Source: Agrocybe praecox
Taxonomy: Eukaryota; Basidiomycota; Agaricomycetes; Agaricales; Agrocybaceae
Assembly (NCBI GenBank): GCA_964017145.1
Contig: OZ024850.1
Location: 401,514-465,513, forward strand
Direction: 5' to 3'
Length of the DNA: 64,000 bases
Made by a program: the position numbers and the translations under genes. Below are positions 49,481 through 59,621 of this stretch, in pieces (position 1 is the stretch's first letter; each line of letters opens with the position of its first letter). The notes beneath the pieces are model-generated. The model had not been told where the DNA came from, made no database searches, and worked only from the letters and a program-made list of their open reading frames with translations.

Positions 49481-52282
49481 TGCTGAAAATCCATGGGCTT
49501 TGGTGCTTGGCGAAGGCGCATTGAACCTCGTGCAATTGTTGGAACCGTTATGACTTGGTTGGAGTTCGGGTCGTGAATGGTGACTGTTGTATCTTCGTTT
49601 TTGTAAGTCCGAACCACACTTTCAGTCAGGACGTTGAAAGGTCGTCCTAGTAGGATGTTGTAAGCTGGTTGTCGAATAACGTGTACCTGTAAATAAAGAG
49701 TCAGTCCACCAATGAGGAAAGGAACATTTCTCGCGAGTCCTAGTGAGGGGTCAATGGTGCCGTTAGCTGACTGCATGTTGAGCTTGATTGTTGGGTCGTA
49801 AATGATGCCTAAGGTGAGGCTGACGTCCTCCGACATGGCGACAACTTGACATCCAGGGTCGAGGATACACTCCACCTTCATGCTGTTGTCAACGAGTGGA
49901 AATATGGACCAAAGTGCCTGGGATTCTTTGGCGACAATGAGGCGTCCGTAGTCCGGTTCTTCACCTGGTGGTAGGCTGCAGAGGTAGGTCTCTATGGGAT
50001 TCGAACCAATGAAAGCGCCTTCGGGAGGTGATCGATGTTGACTTTGAGGAATAGCCCACGGATTCGTTGTTGTAGTTGAGTTGTCGTCGTCCTGTTTGTC
50101 ACATTCTTTGTTGTAATTGTCGTATAGCTGTTGGAACATGAGCGTTTGTGTTGTGGTTGTTGATGAATTTGAAGTCGTCTTGCTGGTATTGGAGTTGTCG
50201 AGTTTGAGGATGTGTCGGTAATGTTTCCTGAGCTCAGACGAAATGGCAAGGAGCTCTCGTTGAGTAATGGTGATCTTCGCGTCGAGACTTCGTTCGAGGA
50301 GGTTCGAAATATCACTGGTTGCTGAGATTTGCTCTGTCGGTTTAGCCACGGTGTCAGTTTTGTCGGCAGTTGCTTGGTTCTTTGCAATAGGTGCCGCACC
50401 GAAGTTCCTAAGCTGCGGGGGAAGGTAATTAGTGTCGTTAGCAGTTCTATATGGATGTTCGGGTTCAGTAGCAGGAGGCGTAGTGGATGCAGCCTGCTCC
50501 GGAACGTCATTCGACTGTTCAACCTCTTCTTGTTGCTGGTTATCTTGCTGTTTGTCGCCCTCGATGTCGAGTGACGTCCCGTGTTTCTTCTGAGCTCGTG
50601 TCTTGATGATAGGCTTGAATCCTGGTTGTCGGGAATTTAAGGTGAAGAGTTCTGCTTCGAGCGAGGCTATGCGGTCGGTTGCCGAAAGCTGAAAGGTGTT
50701 GTTGACGATGGGCTCTTGTTGCGTGTCGGACATGGTTACTGGCGAGATGCTGGCCATCATCGTGCTGGTCGTATTCGCCGTCATCGTACCGGTCGCGATT
50801 TGGTTGGGATTTTGTCGGTGCCACTCCTCGATGCGGTCGCAAAGGAGATTCCCCGGGATGCTGCGCGGCACAAACGAACCCGAGGGAAGGACAACCTTCC
50901 CATCGATGTTACGCTTACACTTCCCTGCTTGTACGTAGTCGTTGACTTGTTCGCACTCGCGGATGAAGTGGCCTCCTCCGCAAAAGTTGCAGGAGTTGCT
51001 GCGTTTGCCGGAGCCTTGGTAGCTGGAGTTGTTGGTGGTCGAAGTCGAAGGGTAAGTCATCTGTCGCACGTTGTTGTGGTTAGACTGATTGATGGCCTCG
51101 AGTATTGACTTGGTGAATTCTGAAAGAATGGAACCGAGCTGATCGGTCTTGACAACCGTAGGATCAGCCGTCGGGTAAGTAGATGGTGGTGGATTCGAGG
51201 CTATGGATTTTTGTGCCTGTAAAGTCGAAATATTAGCATTAGATGAGTGAGAAATAGGCGCACGGATGACAAATTTTGCTGCTTCGTAAACTTGTGCGAC
51301 TGTGTAAGTGTCGTCCAAGAAATGGTCGGGGAACTTGATGTGTAGTCTGTCGAGCACCTTCGTCTTGAGATGTTCAGTAAATCCACGCATGTAGGCGTTG
51401 TATTGGTCGACATCGCCAATGTGTTTCTGGGCTATTAAATGAGAATCTATGGCCTGGAAACGGAGATGATAATCAGTGAGATCAGAAAGCGAAACTATAC
51501 CCAATCATTGTTGTTCGCCGATGAGCTGATCCAGGTCGGAGACGGAGTATTTTCGAGTTTCGTCAGTGTAGAACTCGCCGACCGCTTCCTTATAAGCGTT
51601 GTAGTCTGTGCTGGTGTCGTTAAATTCGGGTATGGCTTCCCAGAGGTCAGCCGTCTTGTAGTCGAGGTATCGTACTGCATACGCCTTCTTGTCTTCGGCC
51701 GAGGTAATGTTGCTCTTGTGAACAAAAATTAGAGTTCCCTAAAATAACAAGCAATGTCAGTTGGATGGTTCAGGTCGAAAGTCGGCGCTCCTCGATCTCC
51801 TTTCAAGGGCATGAGAGGAGCAGTAGTGGCAGTAGAGGTCATTGCAGTGATAGTTGTAGTTGTCTTCTTGATGTTCGTGGGTGGTGGCGGTGGTGGAACT
51901 TGAGTGGTGGTTGTTGACGAGGCTTGTAACACTTTTGGTGGTGGAACTTGAGGAACGGCAGTTATTGATGAGGCTTGGAAAAGATTTGAGTTGTTGGTAG
52001 TCGAAAGTTCGGATAGTGGTGTTGAGTTGTTCAGGTTTCGAGAATGGTCGGGGGACTCATAGTGAAACGATGGGTAATCAGGATGCGTGAATATCGAAGG
52101 GGGTAGGTAGATATCTGAATGATGATGCACCAGAGGTTCGGGAACTTCGAGTCCTTCGAATAAGTCGGTCTGCGAACGCAGTTCTTGGAATCCTTGAATA
52201 AGTGTTTGTCGAGAGGTTTGGCTGCGAAGCCGGCGTCGTTCGTTGGATGAATGAATCTTGAACCCCTCGCGGTGGGCTCCAA
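49477..52282 (-). pseudogene. Gypsy gag and aspartic protease
   Basis: Gag starts near the 5' LTR (FKIHSSNERRRLRSQ) with a Pro/Thr-rich linker (TTTTQVPPPPPPTNIKKTTT). The capsid-like part runs AYAVRYLDYKTADLWEAIPE and, after the TGA at 51505-51507, SLSDLTDYHLRFQAIDS. The zinc knuckle is CNFCGGGHFIRECEQ (CX2CX4HX4C). The protease active site is ECILDPGCQVVAMSEDV, where the usual D-S/T-G reads D-P-G, and the flap region is followed by YNILLGRPF. A frameshift lies near 51730. Confidence 0.88.
52263..52281 (-). promoter_or_regulatory. tRNA primer-binding site of the Gypsy element
   Basis: Four bases inside the 5' LTR the minus strand reads TGGAGCCCACCGCGAGGGG. It begins with TGG, complementary to the CCA end of a tRNA. 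The primer tRNA could be named only by comparison with the host tRNA set. Confidence 0.65.
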
Positions 52283-52285
52283 GAA

Positions 52286-53254
52286 TGATGAGCTCGCAAC
52301 CTGAATGGCCGTGCCAAAAACACAACCAATCTAGTTCACGATACTCGACGTGCAAGGAGACTAGTTCAGGCGGTCCAATAGAACAACACAGTAGTACGAA
52401 AGTCGCTAAACGAGGGTCGAGACGAGACCGAGGACGAGAGCTGAGGCTTGGACGGGCGAGAAATGCGAAGATGAAAATGAGACTCGAAACGCGGGCACGA
52501 AATTGCTTGTATTTCTTCTAGCTACTGCAGTTGTAAATACGAGCGCTACGAGCTCCTATCTGTATCATAATATCAAGAAAAACAGTGTTTAGCATGCTCA
52601 AGAACTGAAAAAACGATAAGAAGAATACAAATTGAGCTTTTGATATGCGAAATTAGGCAGAAAGTAATAAGGAAGAAGAGAGTCGAGCGCGAATCCAGTC
52701 TGTAGCGCAAAGGTTGTGGAGCGAAGTGGGAATTGTGAGCCTCGAAGATGTTCATTGTGTTAAAGGGAGCGAGTGCGGGACGCTGTCAGCTACCTGGTGA
52801 CCTAATATGGTGCACCCAAGACAAAGGACTGAGGAGCTATGAAGAGCTGAAGTCCAGAGTGAGTAACTAATGTATTGAGACATAAAGACATACTACTGAC
52901 CTGAAGTCCAGAGTGAGTAACTGGGGACTTCAGGGTTTGGTCTACAGACTTATATAGCTAGACTGTATGACAGATGAAACACGTAAGAGATGTGAAACAT
53001 ATAAGAGAATATGAAACATGTAAGAAACGTAAAACATGTAACAGATACTGAAACATGTAAGAAGGGTGAAACATGTTTCAGGTTGACAGAAGTGTGATGG
53101 CGCTTCTGGAGCGTTCTGGAAGGTGGAGACTTGGAGGGCAAATTCTAACACATTGTCGAGTTCGAGGTCCGAGTTGATGACGGACGTCGCGTCCTACGTT
53201 ATGTTGTGATGTGTTTCGGTGTCAGCAGGGCTCCGAGCACTGCCACGCTCATCA
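52286..53254 (-). repeat. Gypsy 5' LTR, split by a solo LTR
   Basis: 969 bp, of which 398 bp are a nested solo LTR plus its 5-bp duplication, leaving 571 bp like the partner LTR. Confidence 0.93.
52758..53150. mobile_element. solo LTR, 393 bp, TSD CATTG
   Basis: TGTTA...TAACA ends, bordered by CATTG at 52753-52757 and 53151-53155. It contains direct repeats (GAAGTCCAGAGTGAGTAACT at 52849 and 52902) and a run of GAAACATGTAAGA-type repeats (52976-53075). Short size, TGTTA ends and 5-bp duplication fit a Copia LTR; orientation not determined. Confidence 0.88.
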
Positions 53255-53283
53255 GCGAGATATACAGACGTGCTGCACATCAA

Positions 53284-53975
53284 CTGTGGCACATACTGCC
53301 GTCAATGTATATTATTATATTATCATCTTACTTCAACATACATGAAGTACACATGTGGGGGGAGGGTGAAAACACCCTACTTATGTGTAATTTTGTGCTA
53401 GGTAGTCAATAGCGATACAAGTGTTAATAATTTATGTGAATCAAGATAATAGAATGTGCAGAGCATCAAGCGCGGCGCACTGCACCGCGAATGTATAAGA
53501 TATTGTTTCACTTCGACATTGTGGGTGAGAATACTCTACTTACGTGGACTTTGTGTTGAGTAGTCAATAGTAATACAAGTGTTAATAATTTATGTGAATC
53601 ACGATAACAGTATGTGAATCACGATAACAGTATGTGAATCACGATAACAGTATGTGAATCACGATAACAGTATGTGCAGAGCATCAAGCGCGGCGCACGC
53701 TGCCGCAAATGTATAAGATATTGTTTCACTTCGACATTGTGGGTGAGAATACTCTACTTACGTGGACTTTGTGTTGAGTAGTCAATAGTAATACAAGTGT
53801 TAATAATTTATGTGGATCATGATAACAGATGTTCAGAGCATCAAGCGCAGCGCATTCTGCCGCAAATGTATCAGATATTGTCTTACTTCGACATGTGGGT
53901 GAGGATACTCTACTTACATGGACCTTTGCGTTAGGCCATCGATAACAATGCTTAATATTTTATGTGGATCATGAT
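53284..53975. repeat. satellite-like tandem array, unit about 150-160 bp
   Basis: The block GTGTTAATAATTTATGTG recurs at about 53422, 53579 and 53801, with a decayed copy at 53945. Each unit also contains GCAGAGCATCAAGCGCGGCGCA, the phrase ATGTATAAGATATTGTTTCA and a GGTGAGAATACTCTACTTAC phrase. The first copy (53284-53420) is more diverged. Confidence 0.85.
53592..53675. repeat. nested 20-bp minisatellite
   Basis: Four head-to-tail copies of TATGTGAATCACGATAACAG inside one unit of the larger array. The neighbouring units have a single copy, so this is a local expansion that makes its unit about 60 bp longer. Confidence 0.9.
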
Positions 53976-54024
53976 AGCAACCTATTCATTTTTGGGTATG
54001 TATGTACAACACTTGGGGGACCTA

Positions 54025-54800
54025 TCAATCCACAGTCATGTCACCAGCATGGTCCACCTTGCCCTCCGACACTATTGGAATCGAAATTGCCCCTCGGATC
54101 TTTCCCTCCAACTCTTCAAAGGCGAACAAAGTGTCACGCTCAGCCCTCAAATGTTCAACTTCTGCAAGATAAAGTCAATGACACGCATCCTTATAGGATA
54201 TGCCTAGCTTCTCACGAAGAGCCATGATCGTGGCGTGTTGCTCCAAGATATCATGTTGAGTCATTTGCTGAGAAGACGAGTTATAACCGTTTCAACTGCA
54301 TGAACAATAACATTACTTACGGGGTCGGATGGGAACTTCACCTCAAGCTCCGTTATTCTATCGAAGTTGTCAAGGTTATGCGGAATGCCAGACTGCAAGT
54401 GAGAAAATTTCAGTAAATTGGACAACATGTTAGCAGTGGACATGCGGCGCGTTGTAACCCAAAATGTAGATCGAAATGTGCGGCGCATCGTACCAGTGTC
54501 TTGCGATCATAGTGCCAAATATGCACGCTGCGCCGCACATATCTGCCACATACCGCATAATTATAAGAAAGTACGTACCCCGGTAGATGCCTGTAACAAC
54601 TGCAATCGCCTTTTTTTTTTTTTTTCGAGTGCAGCTAATTGCGTCTGAAAGTCTGTCAACAAATATTGAGGGACAACAAATGTTTTGCCCTCTGCCATTA
54701 CACCCTCAACGTAACCATCTGGAATGGAGGGCAAGCTCTTGATAGCTTTGGGCGTAGATCCCTTGTTCTTCCCCACCTTTTTTTTGCCTGATTCCACCAT
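54025..54800 (-). pseudogene. uncharacterised basidiomycete protein with one nonsense codon
   Basis: Three exons (54800-54579, 54392-54321, 54267-54025) with GT..AG introns give 178 codons in one frame. It starts MVESGKKKVGKNKGSTPKAI, then KSLPSIPDGYVEGVMAEGKT and FVVPQYLLTDFQTQLAALEK, a Lys run, and in the last exon QHDILEQHATIMALREKLGI followed by SYKDACH-stop-LYLAEVEHLRAERD. The TGA at 54177-54175 sits where an Arg (CGA) fits. The C-terminal half looks helical or coiled coil. I do not know the family. It lies head-to-head with the gene starting at 55067, about 270 bp apart, suggesting a shared promoter. Confidence 0.6.
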
Positions 54801-55066
54801 GTTGAGCAGATACTTGGGAATAAAGAATGATTGGTGGACGTGTTTCGAACTTTGGTTGTAAAGGTAATAAAATAAGTGTAACGCAATATGGTGATCTTTG
54901 ATGGAGCTAATTGATGAATGTGACTATTTTGATCGATAAGTCATGTGGTGTGACATTGTCGCGTTCAGGCTGATCGGATGACGCGGACAAGTTCTTTTTT
55001 GAACACCTTCCTCCTCATTCAGCATCATCTTTATCCGCCGGCACAAATCCTCCAAACTGCGTTGCA

Positions 55067-57756
55067 ATGCCTACCCGCGAACCATACACCTACGAATCTC
55101 TCAGGCAAACAATTGCCAAATTGGAAACGAAGTTCCAACTGGAATACAACGAGAATAAGCACCTGATTCTTTTGCCTGATATACACAGGAAAATGGTGAG
55201 CAAGAATAGCACTGCATTTGATGTAATACGGCTTACTAATTTGCGGCGCAGAGGGGCATCGTCAAACACCTCAAGGCAAACCAGAGGGAACTGTTGGAGC
55301 ACCCCCAGCTAGGAGAGAAGACACTGCTGTTGGAGGTCATCCAGACCTACAAGGACTGCCTCATCAACAACGTCACTCACCGGCTCAGTGATGCCGTCGA
55401 CACGATCGTCTTGGCCCATGAAGCAGAGCAGGCATTTGTGCCAGAAAAAGGCGTATCGCCGGCACCACCTCTGCTGCAAGTGAAGATCGGCGCACCGCAG
55501 GGGAAAAAGATGGTGGTTGAATTGCAGAAGAGACTGGTTGCTTCGTCAAGCGGCGTAGGTAGTGCCGCGGCTGGCACTGCAGCTGCAGAAAGTCAGGATT
55601 CCATGGAGGTGGACAACGGAAATGGAACCACAGATGGAATATCGACGAGGCCGAAGCCCAAGCCCAAGCAAAAAGTAAAGGGTGCGTCCCAACTGTCGGC
55701 GGTGGAGATTGCGGCGTCTGTCGCACATCAAACATTCAACAATAATGTTGATGCAAAAGGAAGACCCACGGCGCGAAGTGCGGCAACAGCAGGCAAGGAC
55801 AAGAATGAGAGAGCAAACACCAAGAAGGCGGCGCAGACCACGGCATCCGACAACAAGGAAGAGGAACCGGTTTCAAGGCAAAAAAAGGGGAGTAGCAAGG
55901 CCCCTTTACCAAGGAAAGACAACGAGGAGCATCAGCTGACAAAGAAGAAGAAAAAGGTGTTGCCCCTGGATGAAGAGGAGGAGGAACATCCGAAGAAAAA
56001 GGTGAAGACGGCGCGCCCTGCGCCTGAGAAGAATGAAAAGCAAGAGGATGTACCAGCGTCGAAGCACACAGCGCGCAGGTCGGTGCATGTCCACAGCAAC
56101 GAAGATAAAGACGCACCGCTCTCAAAGAAGCGTGCGGCGCGCAAGTCGGCGCACGTCTCGAGTGACGAAGAGAAAGAGCAGCCAAAGAAAAAGAAGGCCA
56201 CTCGTGTTCCTACTGACGACTACGAGAGTGAAGGCAATGACGACGGTGACGAGGACGAGGACGACAAGGAAACCCCGGCACCTAAGCAGAAGAAGAAGGC
56301 GACTATCAACAAGGGAAAGAGAAAGGCCAGGCAGCTCAGCGGCGAGGACGAATCCTCAGACGATCAGGTAGAATTTGTGAAGACGAGCACGAGCAAGGGA
56401 AAGACACAGCCTGTCTTGAAGCAAGAGAAAGGGGTGCAGGGGTCTTCTACTGCGACGCGCAAATGCAAGCGAACCGAAGAAACAACGGTCGCCACAGACT
56501 CCGGTGCAGGAAGTTCACGTGGGACCATTTCCTTGATGGGTACTTTGGCAGAACGAGTCGACCAGCTCATAGCGCTTGGACGGCCTGACAAATGCGAGCA
56601 GTGCCATGCAAAGGGGTCTACGTGCACAGCCAGTGCGGACAAATTTCTACATCAAGTTCCCTTAGTTGCCCATTCAGGGTGATGCATCCACAGCGGAAAT
56701 TACCCAACTTCCTAATTTCATGTATCAAGCCGTCTGGCTGGCCTATTGTGACCGTTTGTGACTATAATCATGTGTCTGCTGTTGATGGCATCAAATTACA
56801 AACACATGACTTTTTGCTTGCCTCTATTTACATGTTTGGGCTCCACTGATATGTTTATATGGCCTCAAATGCAAACAAATAATAAATGATGATGTCAGCA
56901 GGCAGGGGCATGCAGGATATAAAACAAACAAAGCCTTTGAGTGACATCACATCCAAACAACCCAATAAGGCAAGAGGACTTTGGACTTTGAGATTTTGAG
57001 ATAAAGGCCTTTCATGCATGACAGATAGGACTGAGATAAGACAGAATAAGATAAATCTATTTTTAGAACAGTCCTATTTTTAACTTTGTTCTATTTTTAG
57101 AACACAGTTCACACTTGCCAAAGAAGAATATATTTATTTTTAGAATATGTCTATTTTTAGATCTATTTACATATTTGGTGGACTAGATCAATCTATTTTT
57201 AGTTCAGATTTATTTTTAGAACACTTTAACAAAAATAGTTTTGGTGGCTGTGTGCCAAATCACATGCACATCACATGCATATCACATGCTTTTCACATGA
57301 CTACACCCTTCTAGTAACTGTCAGTCACCCTGATACATGATATTAGGCAGTTGGGCCATTTCCGCTGTGGATGCATCACCTTAAATGGGCAACTAAGGGA
57401 AACTCATATAGAATTCTGTCAGTACTAAGTGACGTGCACACAAAAGCCATACACGAAGGCATCTTACAAGATTGGGAACAATAGAATCCTGGGAGTGGCA
57501 TGCGAGGAATGCACAGGTAGCGGCGCAAAGCGCCGCTGCCGCTGGTATGGCCTTCCAAGGTTCATACCCCAGGACTCAGCATTCACGGAGGCTAAGATGA
57601 TGAAGGTGGAACAGGAAACCTTGAAGCTTTTTGTAGCAGAGCCAGGTAAGTTGAGACAATGTATTGTCCTACATTGTAATGATGTCATTTACAGGCGCTG
57701 AATATGTGGCTGGGCTGGAGAAACGGGAGGTCTTTACACTGCCCCACATATACTGA
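55067..57756 (+). pseudogene. Lys/Glu-rich Cys-motif protein gene split by a MITE
   Basis: Exon 1 55067-55195 (MPTREPYTYESLRQTIAKLE), intron with GTGAGC...GCAG, exon 2 from 55252. The N-terminal 150 residues are helical (KHLKANQRELLEHPQLGEKT, then LLLEVIQTYKDCLINNVTHR). A long low-complexity Lys/Glu region follows with nuclear-localisation-like KKKVK and acidic runs. Then KCEQCHAKGSTC is cut by a Mutator-like MITE (56629-57431). After it come NNRILGVACEECTGSGAKRR and CRWYG, so two Cys clusters probably form a zinc-binding unit. A last intron (57645-57697) leads to GAEYVAGLEKREVFTLPHIY, where the stop lies in the TIR of the next transposon. Removing the MITE and one duplication restores the frame. 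It may encode a nuclear protein; the family is unknown to me. Confidence 0.6.
56629..57431. mobile_element. Mutator-like MITE copy 2 (803 bp, 9-bp TSD)
   Basis: Same family and orientation as copy 1 (GCCAGTGCGGACA start; inverted end CACTTAGTACTGACAG; shared interior such as AAGGCAAGAGGACTTTGGAC). Bordered by ACGTGCACA at 56620-56628 and 57432-57440. The TIRs share GTTGCCCATT.AAGGTGATGC and then ATCCACAGCGGAAAT. The interior adds repeats of CTATTTTTAGA. Confidence 0.88.
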
Positions 57757-58037
57757 TCGGAACTGCTCGGAAATTTGACTTTTCTGAGCAGTTCTGAGCA
57801 GAAATGTGTCTTTTTCTTCCCTGCCAAATGGCTGAGAAAGACCCACTTTTTTTCCAAGCAATTCTGATCAGAATTACTCAGAAAAGTCAGAACTGATCAG
57901 ACAGCTCGGAAATTGAGCTCCCATATTACCAAGTGAAATTGATCAGAAACACTCGGAAATGAGTTATACAAGGCGCTACAGGCTCAAATCACATGACCAT
58001 CATCTTCCCAATTAAAGAAAAATGGGTGCGGCGTTCA

Positions 58038-58111
58038 GAAATTGAACCCACATCCTCAGGGAAGGTCATGTGACTCAAACTTGAGCACTCATCCAACTGC
58101 ACCACTCAAGC
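58038..58111 (-). ncRNA. tRNA-like sequence (SINE head or tRNA pseudogene)
   Basis: On the minus strand, GCTTGAGTGGTGCAGTTGGA contains a good A box (TGGTGCAGTTGG at 58104-58093) and GGTTCAATTTC (58048-58038) a B box one base short of the consensus GGTTCRANNCC. The spacing of about 45 bp and the acceptor-like start suit a tRNA with a long variable arm or a SINE promoter. It does not close into a clear cloverleaf by eye. Confidence 0.5.
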
Positions 58112-58489
58112 TTTGGCTGAACGTAGTTGTGTAGTCAATATATACCCCATGTAAGTACCTACAAAGTAATACCTATGATATGTTTTATTTTATTTATTTT
58201 GTGGTTATTTTGTCATTTCTACAAAAACCGTAACATATTACGTCACATTTAATGTTTGATAAATATATTTTGAATATTTTAGGAATTATCGTGATTTTTT
58301 CATAATTTTAGGAGATCCGTGTGACATACAAACGACAATTTTTGTAAAATTCCCAAAATAGATGTCTGGGCCGCTGCGGAAATTGCCAGCACAGCCACAA
58401 CCCTCTGCCCTTGCCACGTCATCGCTGTTTCCTTTCTTCCTGACCACTACCACCATCCACCCACCCTCTGCCACCACCACATTCTGTCG

Positions 58490-59010
58490 CTACCACGCCG
58501 CAACGGCAACAACAACGGCAACAATGGCAACAACGACGATAACGCCAACGAGGACACCAGCAACAACGGCAACAACGATGACGGCGCCAGCAACTATGCC
58601 AGCAACGCCAGCAACGACATCGACGACACAGTGAAAACAACACACCAACGCCAATGACGACACAGGACGACACGGCGACGACATGCACGTCAGCAACAAC
58701 AACGATGACGACACAATGACAGGGCGATGACAGTGACGACAACGACAACGACACCACATCAGCAAAAACGACACGGTGATGCCAACGACAACACAGCGAC
58801 AACACGCACGCCAGCAACAACAACGACAACGCCACGCCAATGGCAACACCACGGCGACGACAACGCCAACGACGACAATGCGAGCAACAACACGATGACG
58901 AGGCAACAACATGATGACGGGGCAACGACGGTGACGACAACGACAACTCGCCAACGCCAATGCCAACAACGAACGCCAGCAAACAAGGCGGCGGGCTTGG
59001 GGGCAAGGGC
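58490..59010. repeat. imperfect ACA/CGA-type simple-sequence region
   Basis: About 520 bp of degenerate trinucleotides (CAACAACGGCAACAATGGCA, ACGACACAGCGACAACACGC). It gives long accidental frames on both strands; I do not call them genes. Confidence 0.8.
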
Positions 59011-59607
59011 ATGACGTGGCGAGGTGAGGGGCGGGGCATTTAGGACGACGATGAGGTGAGTACCCCTCTGTTTTCTCGCTCCCCGCCACTGTCCATAGGC
59101 TGAGCCTCTCCAATCCCCTTCCTCCTCTCCCATCCCCTTCCTCCTCCCCACCCACTTCCCTTCTCTGCCCTTTCCCCTCCCATCTCCTTCTCTTCCCTCT
59201 ATCCTCCCCTTTCCATACTCCCTTCCCCTCTTTCTCCAATTAAAAATAAGTATATAAGTACATAAACATCATGTATATTATGCATTTTCTTAATTAATTA
59301 ATTAAATTTCGCTTTTTTATATGTTTTTTTGTGTGATTCCTATGTTTTTGGATGGGTTTGGTGATCATAGTGATATGGATGATGTGGATTAATAATTCTT
59401 TGTACTCATAATAGACTCATGTTTACTCAGAACTGCTCAGAAATACTCAGAAATACTCAGAAATGGTCAGAAACATTCAGAAAATTTAACAGTCTAGCTA
59501 CAATTGTCCTCAAATATACTGAATCCACTCAGAATCACTCAGAATCACTCAGAAATTTACTTGTCCGATCAGTTCTGAGCGGTAGCTGTGGGGCAGTGTG
59601 AAGTACT

Positions 59608-59621
59608 GGCAAATTCTAACA
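59608..59621. repeat. 14-bp LTR-end fragment
   Basis: GGCAAATTCTAACA matches the last 14 bases of the solo LTR at 53137-53150. It lies between the TIR element and the LINE. It may be a truncated LTR or a short chance or filler match. Confidence 0.35.

Larger units (their letters stand above)
43981..53254 (-). mobile_element. Ty3/Gypsy LTR retrotransposon, complete but inactivated
   Basis: Two LTRs that are each 571 bp once a nested insertion is removed, with TG..CA ends (TGATGAG...CTCATCA), lie at 43981-44551 (3' LTR) and 52286-53254 (5' LTR). They are bordered by the 4-bp duplication GCGA (43977-43980, 53255-53258). The internal order is gag, protease, RT, RNase H, integrase on the minus strand, the Gypsy arrangement. 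I count seven differences between the LTRs (about 1.2%), so the insertion is fairly young, yet gag-pol has at least four in-frame TGA codons and one frameshift. It carries a Mutator-like MITE and a solo LTR. Confidence 0.93.
57737..59598. mobile_element. TIR element, 1.86 kb, with tRNA-like segment
   Basis: The ends CACTGCCCCACA (57737-57748) and, inverted, 59587-59598 are followed by looser inverted similarity (ACTGATCGGAACTG/CAGAACTGATCGG). Both subterminal regions are full of ACTCAGAAA/CTGATCAGAA repeats on either strand. I found no target duplication. The interior holds the tRNA-like segment and a long simple-sequence stretch; no transposase. Confidence 0.65.

Noticed and set aside
55736..56201. 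minus-strand frames of 89-149 codons
   Set aside because: Antisense of the Lys/Glu-rich low-complexity part of the gene starting at 55067.
58419..59239. 206- and 249-codon minus-strand frames
   Set aside because: They arise from the imperfect ACA/CGA simple-sequence region and give only biased Val/Cys/Arg strings.
57737..59598. target duplication for the CACTGCCCCACA element
   Set aside because: Flanks GGTCTTTA and TGAAGTAC differ; the ends are supported only by the inverted repeats.
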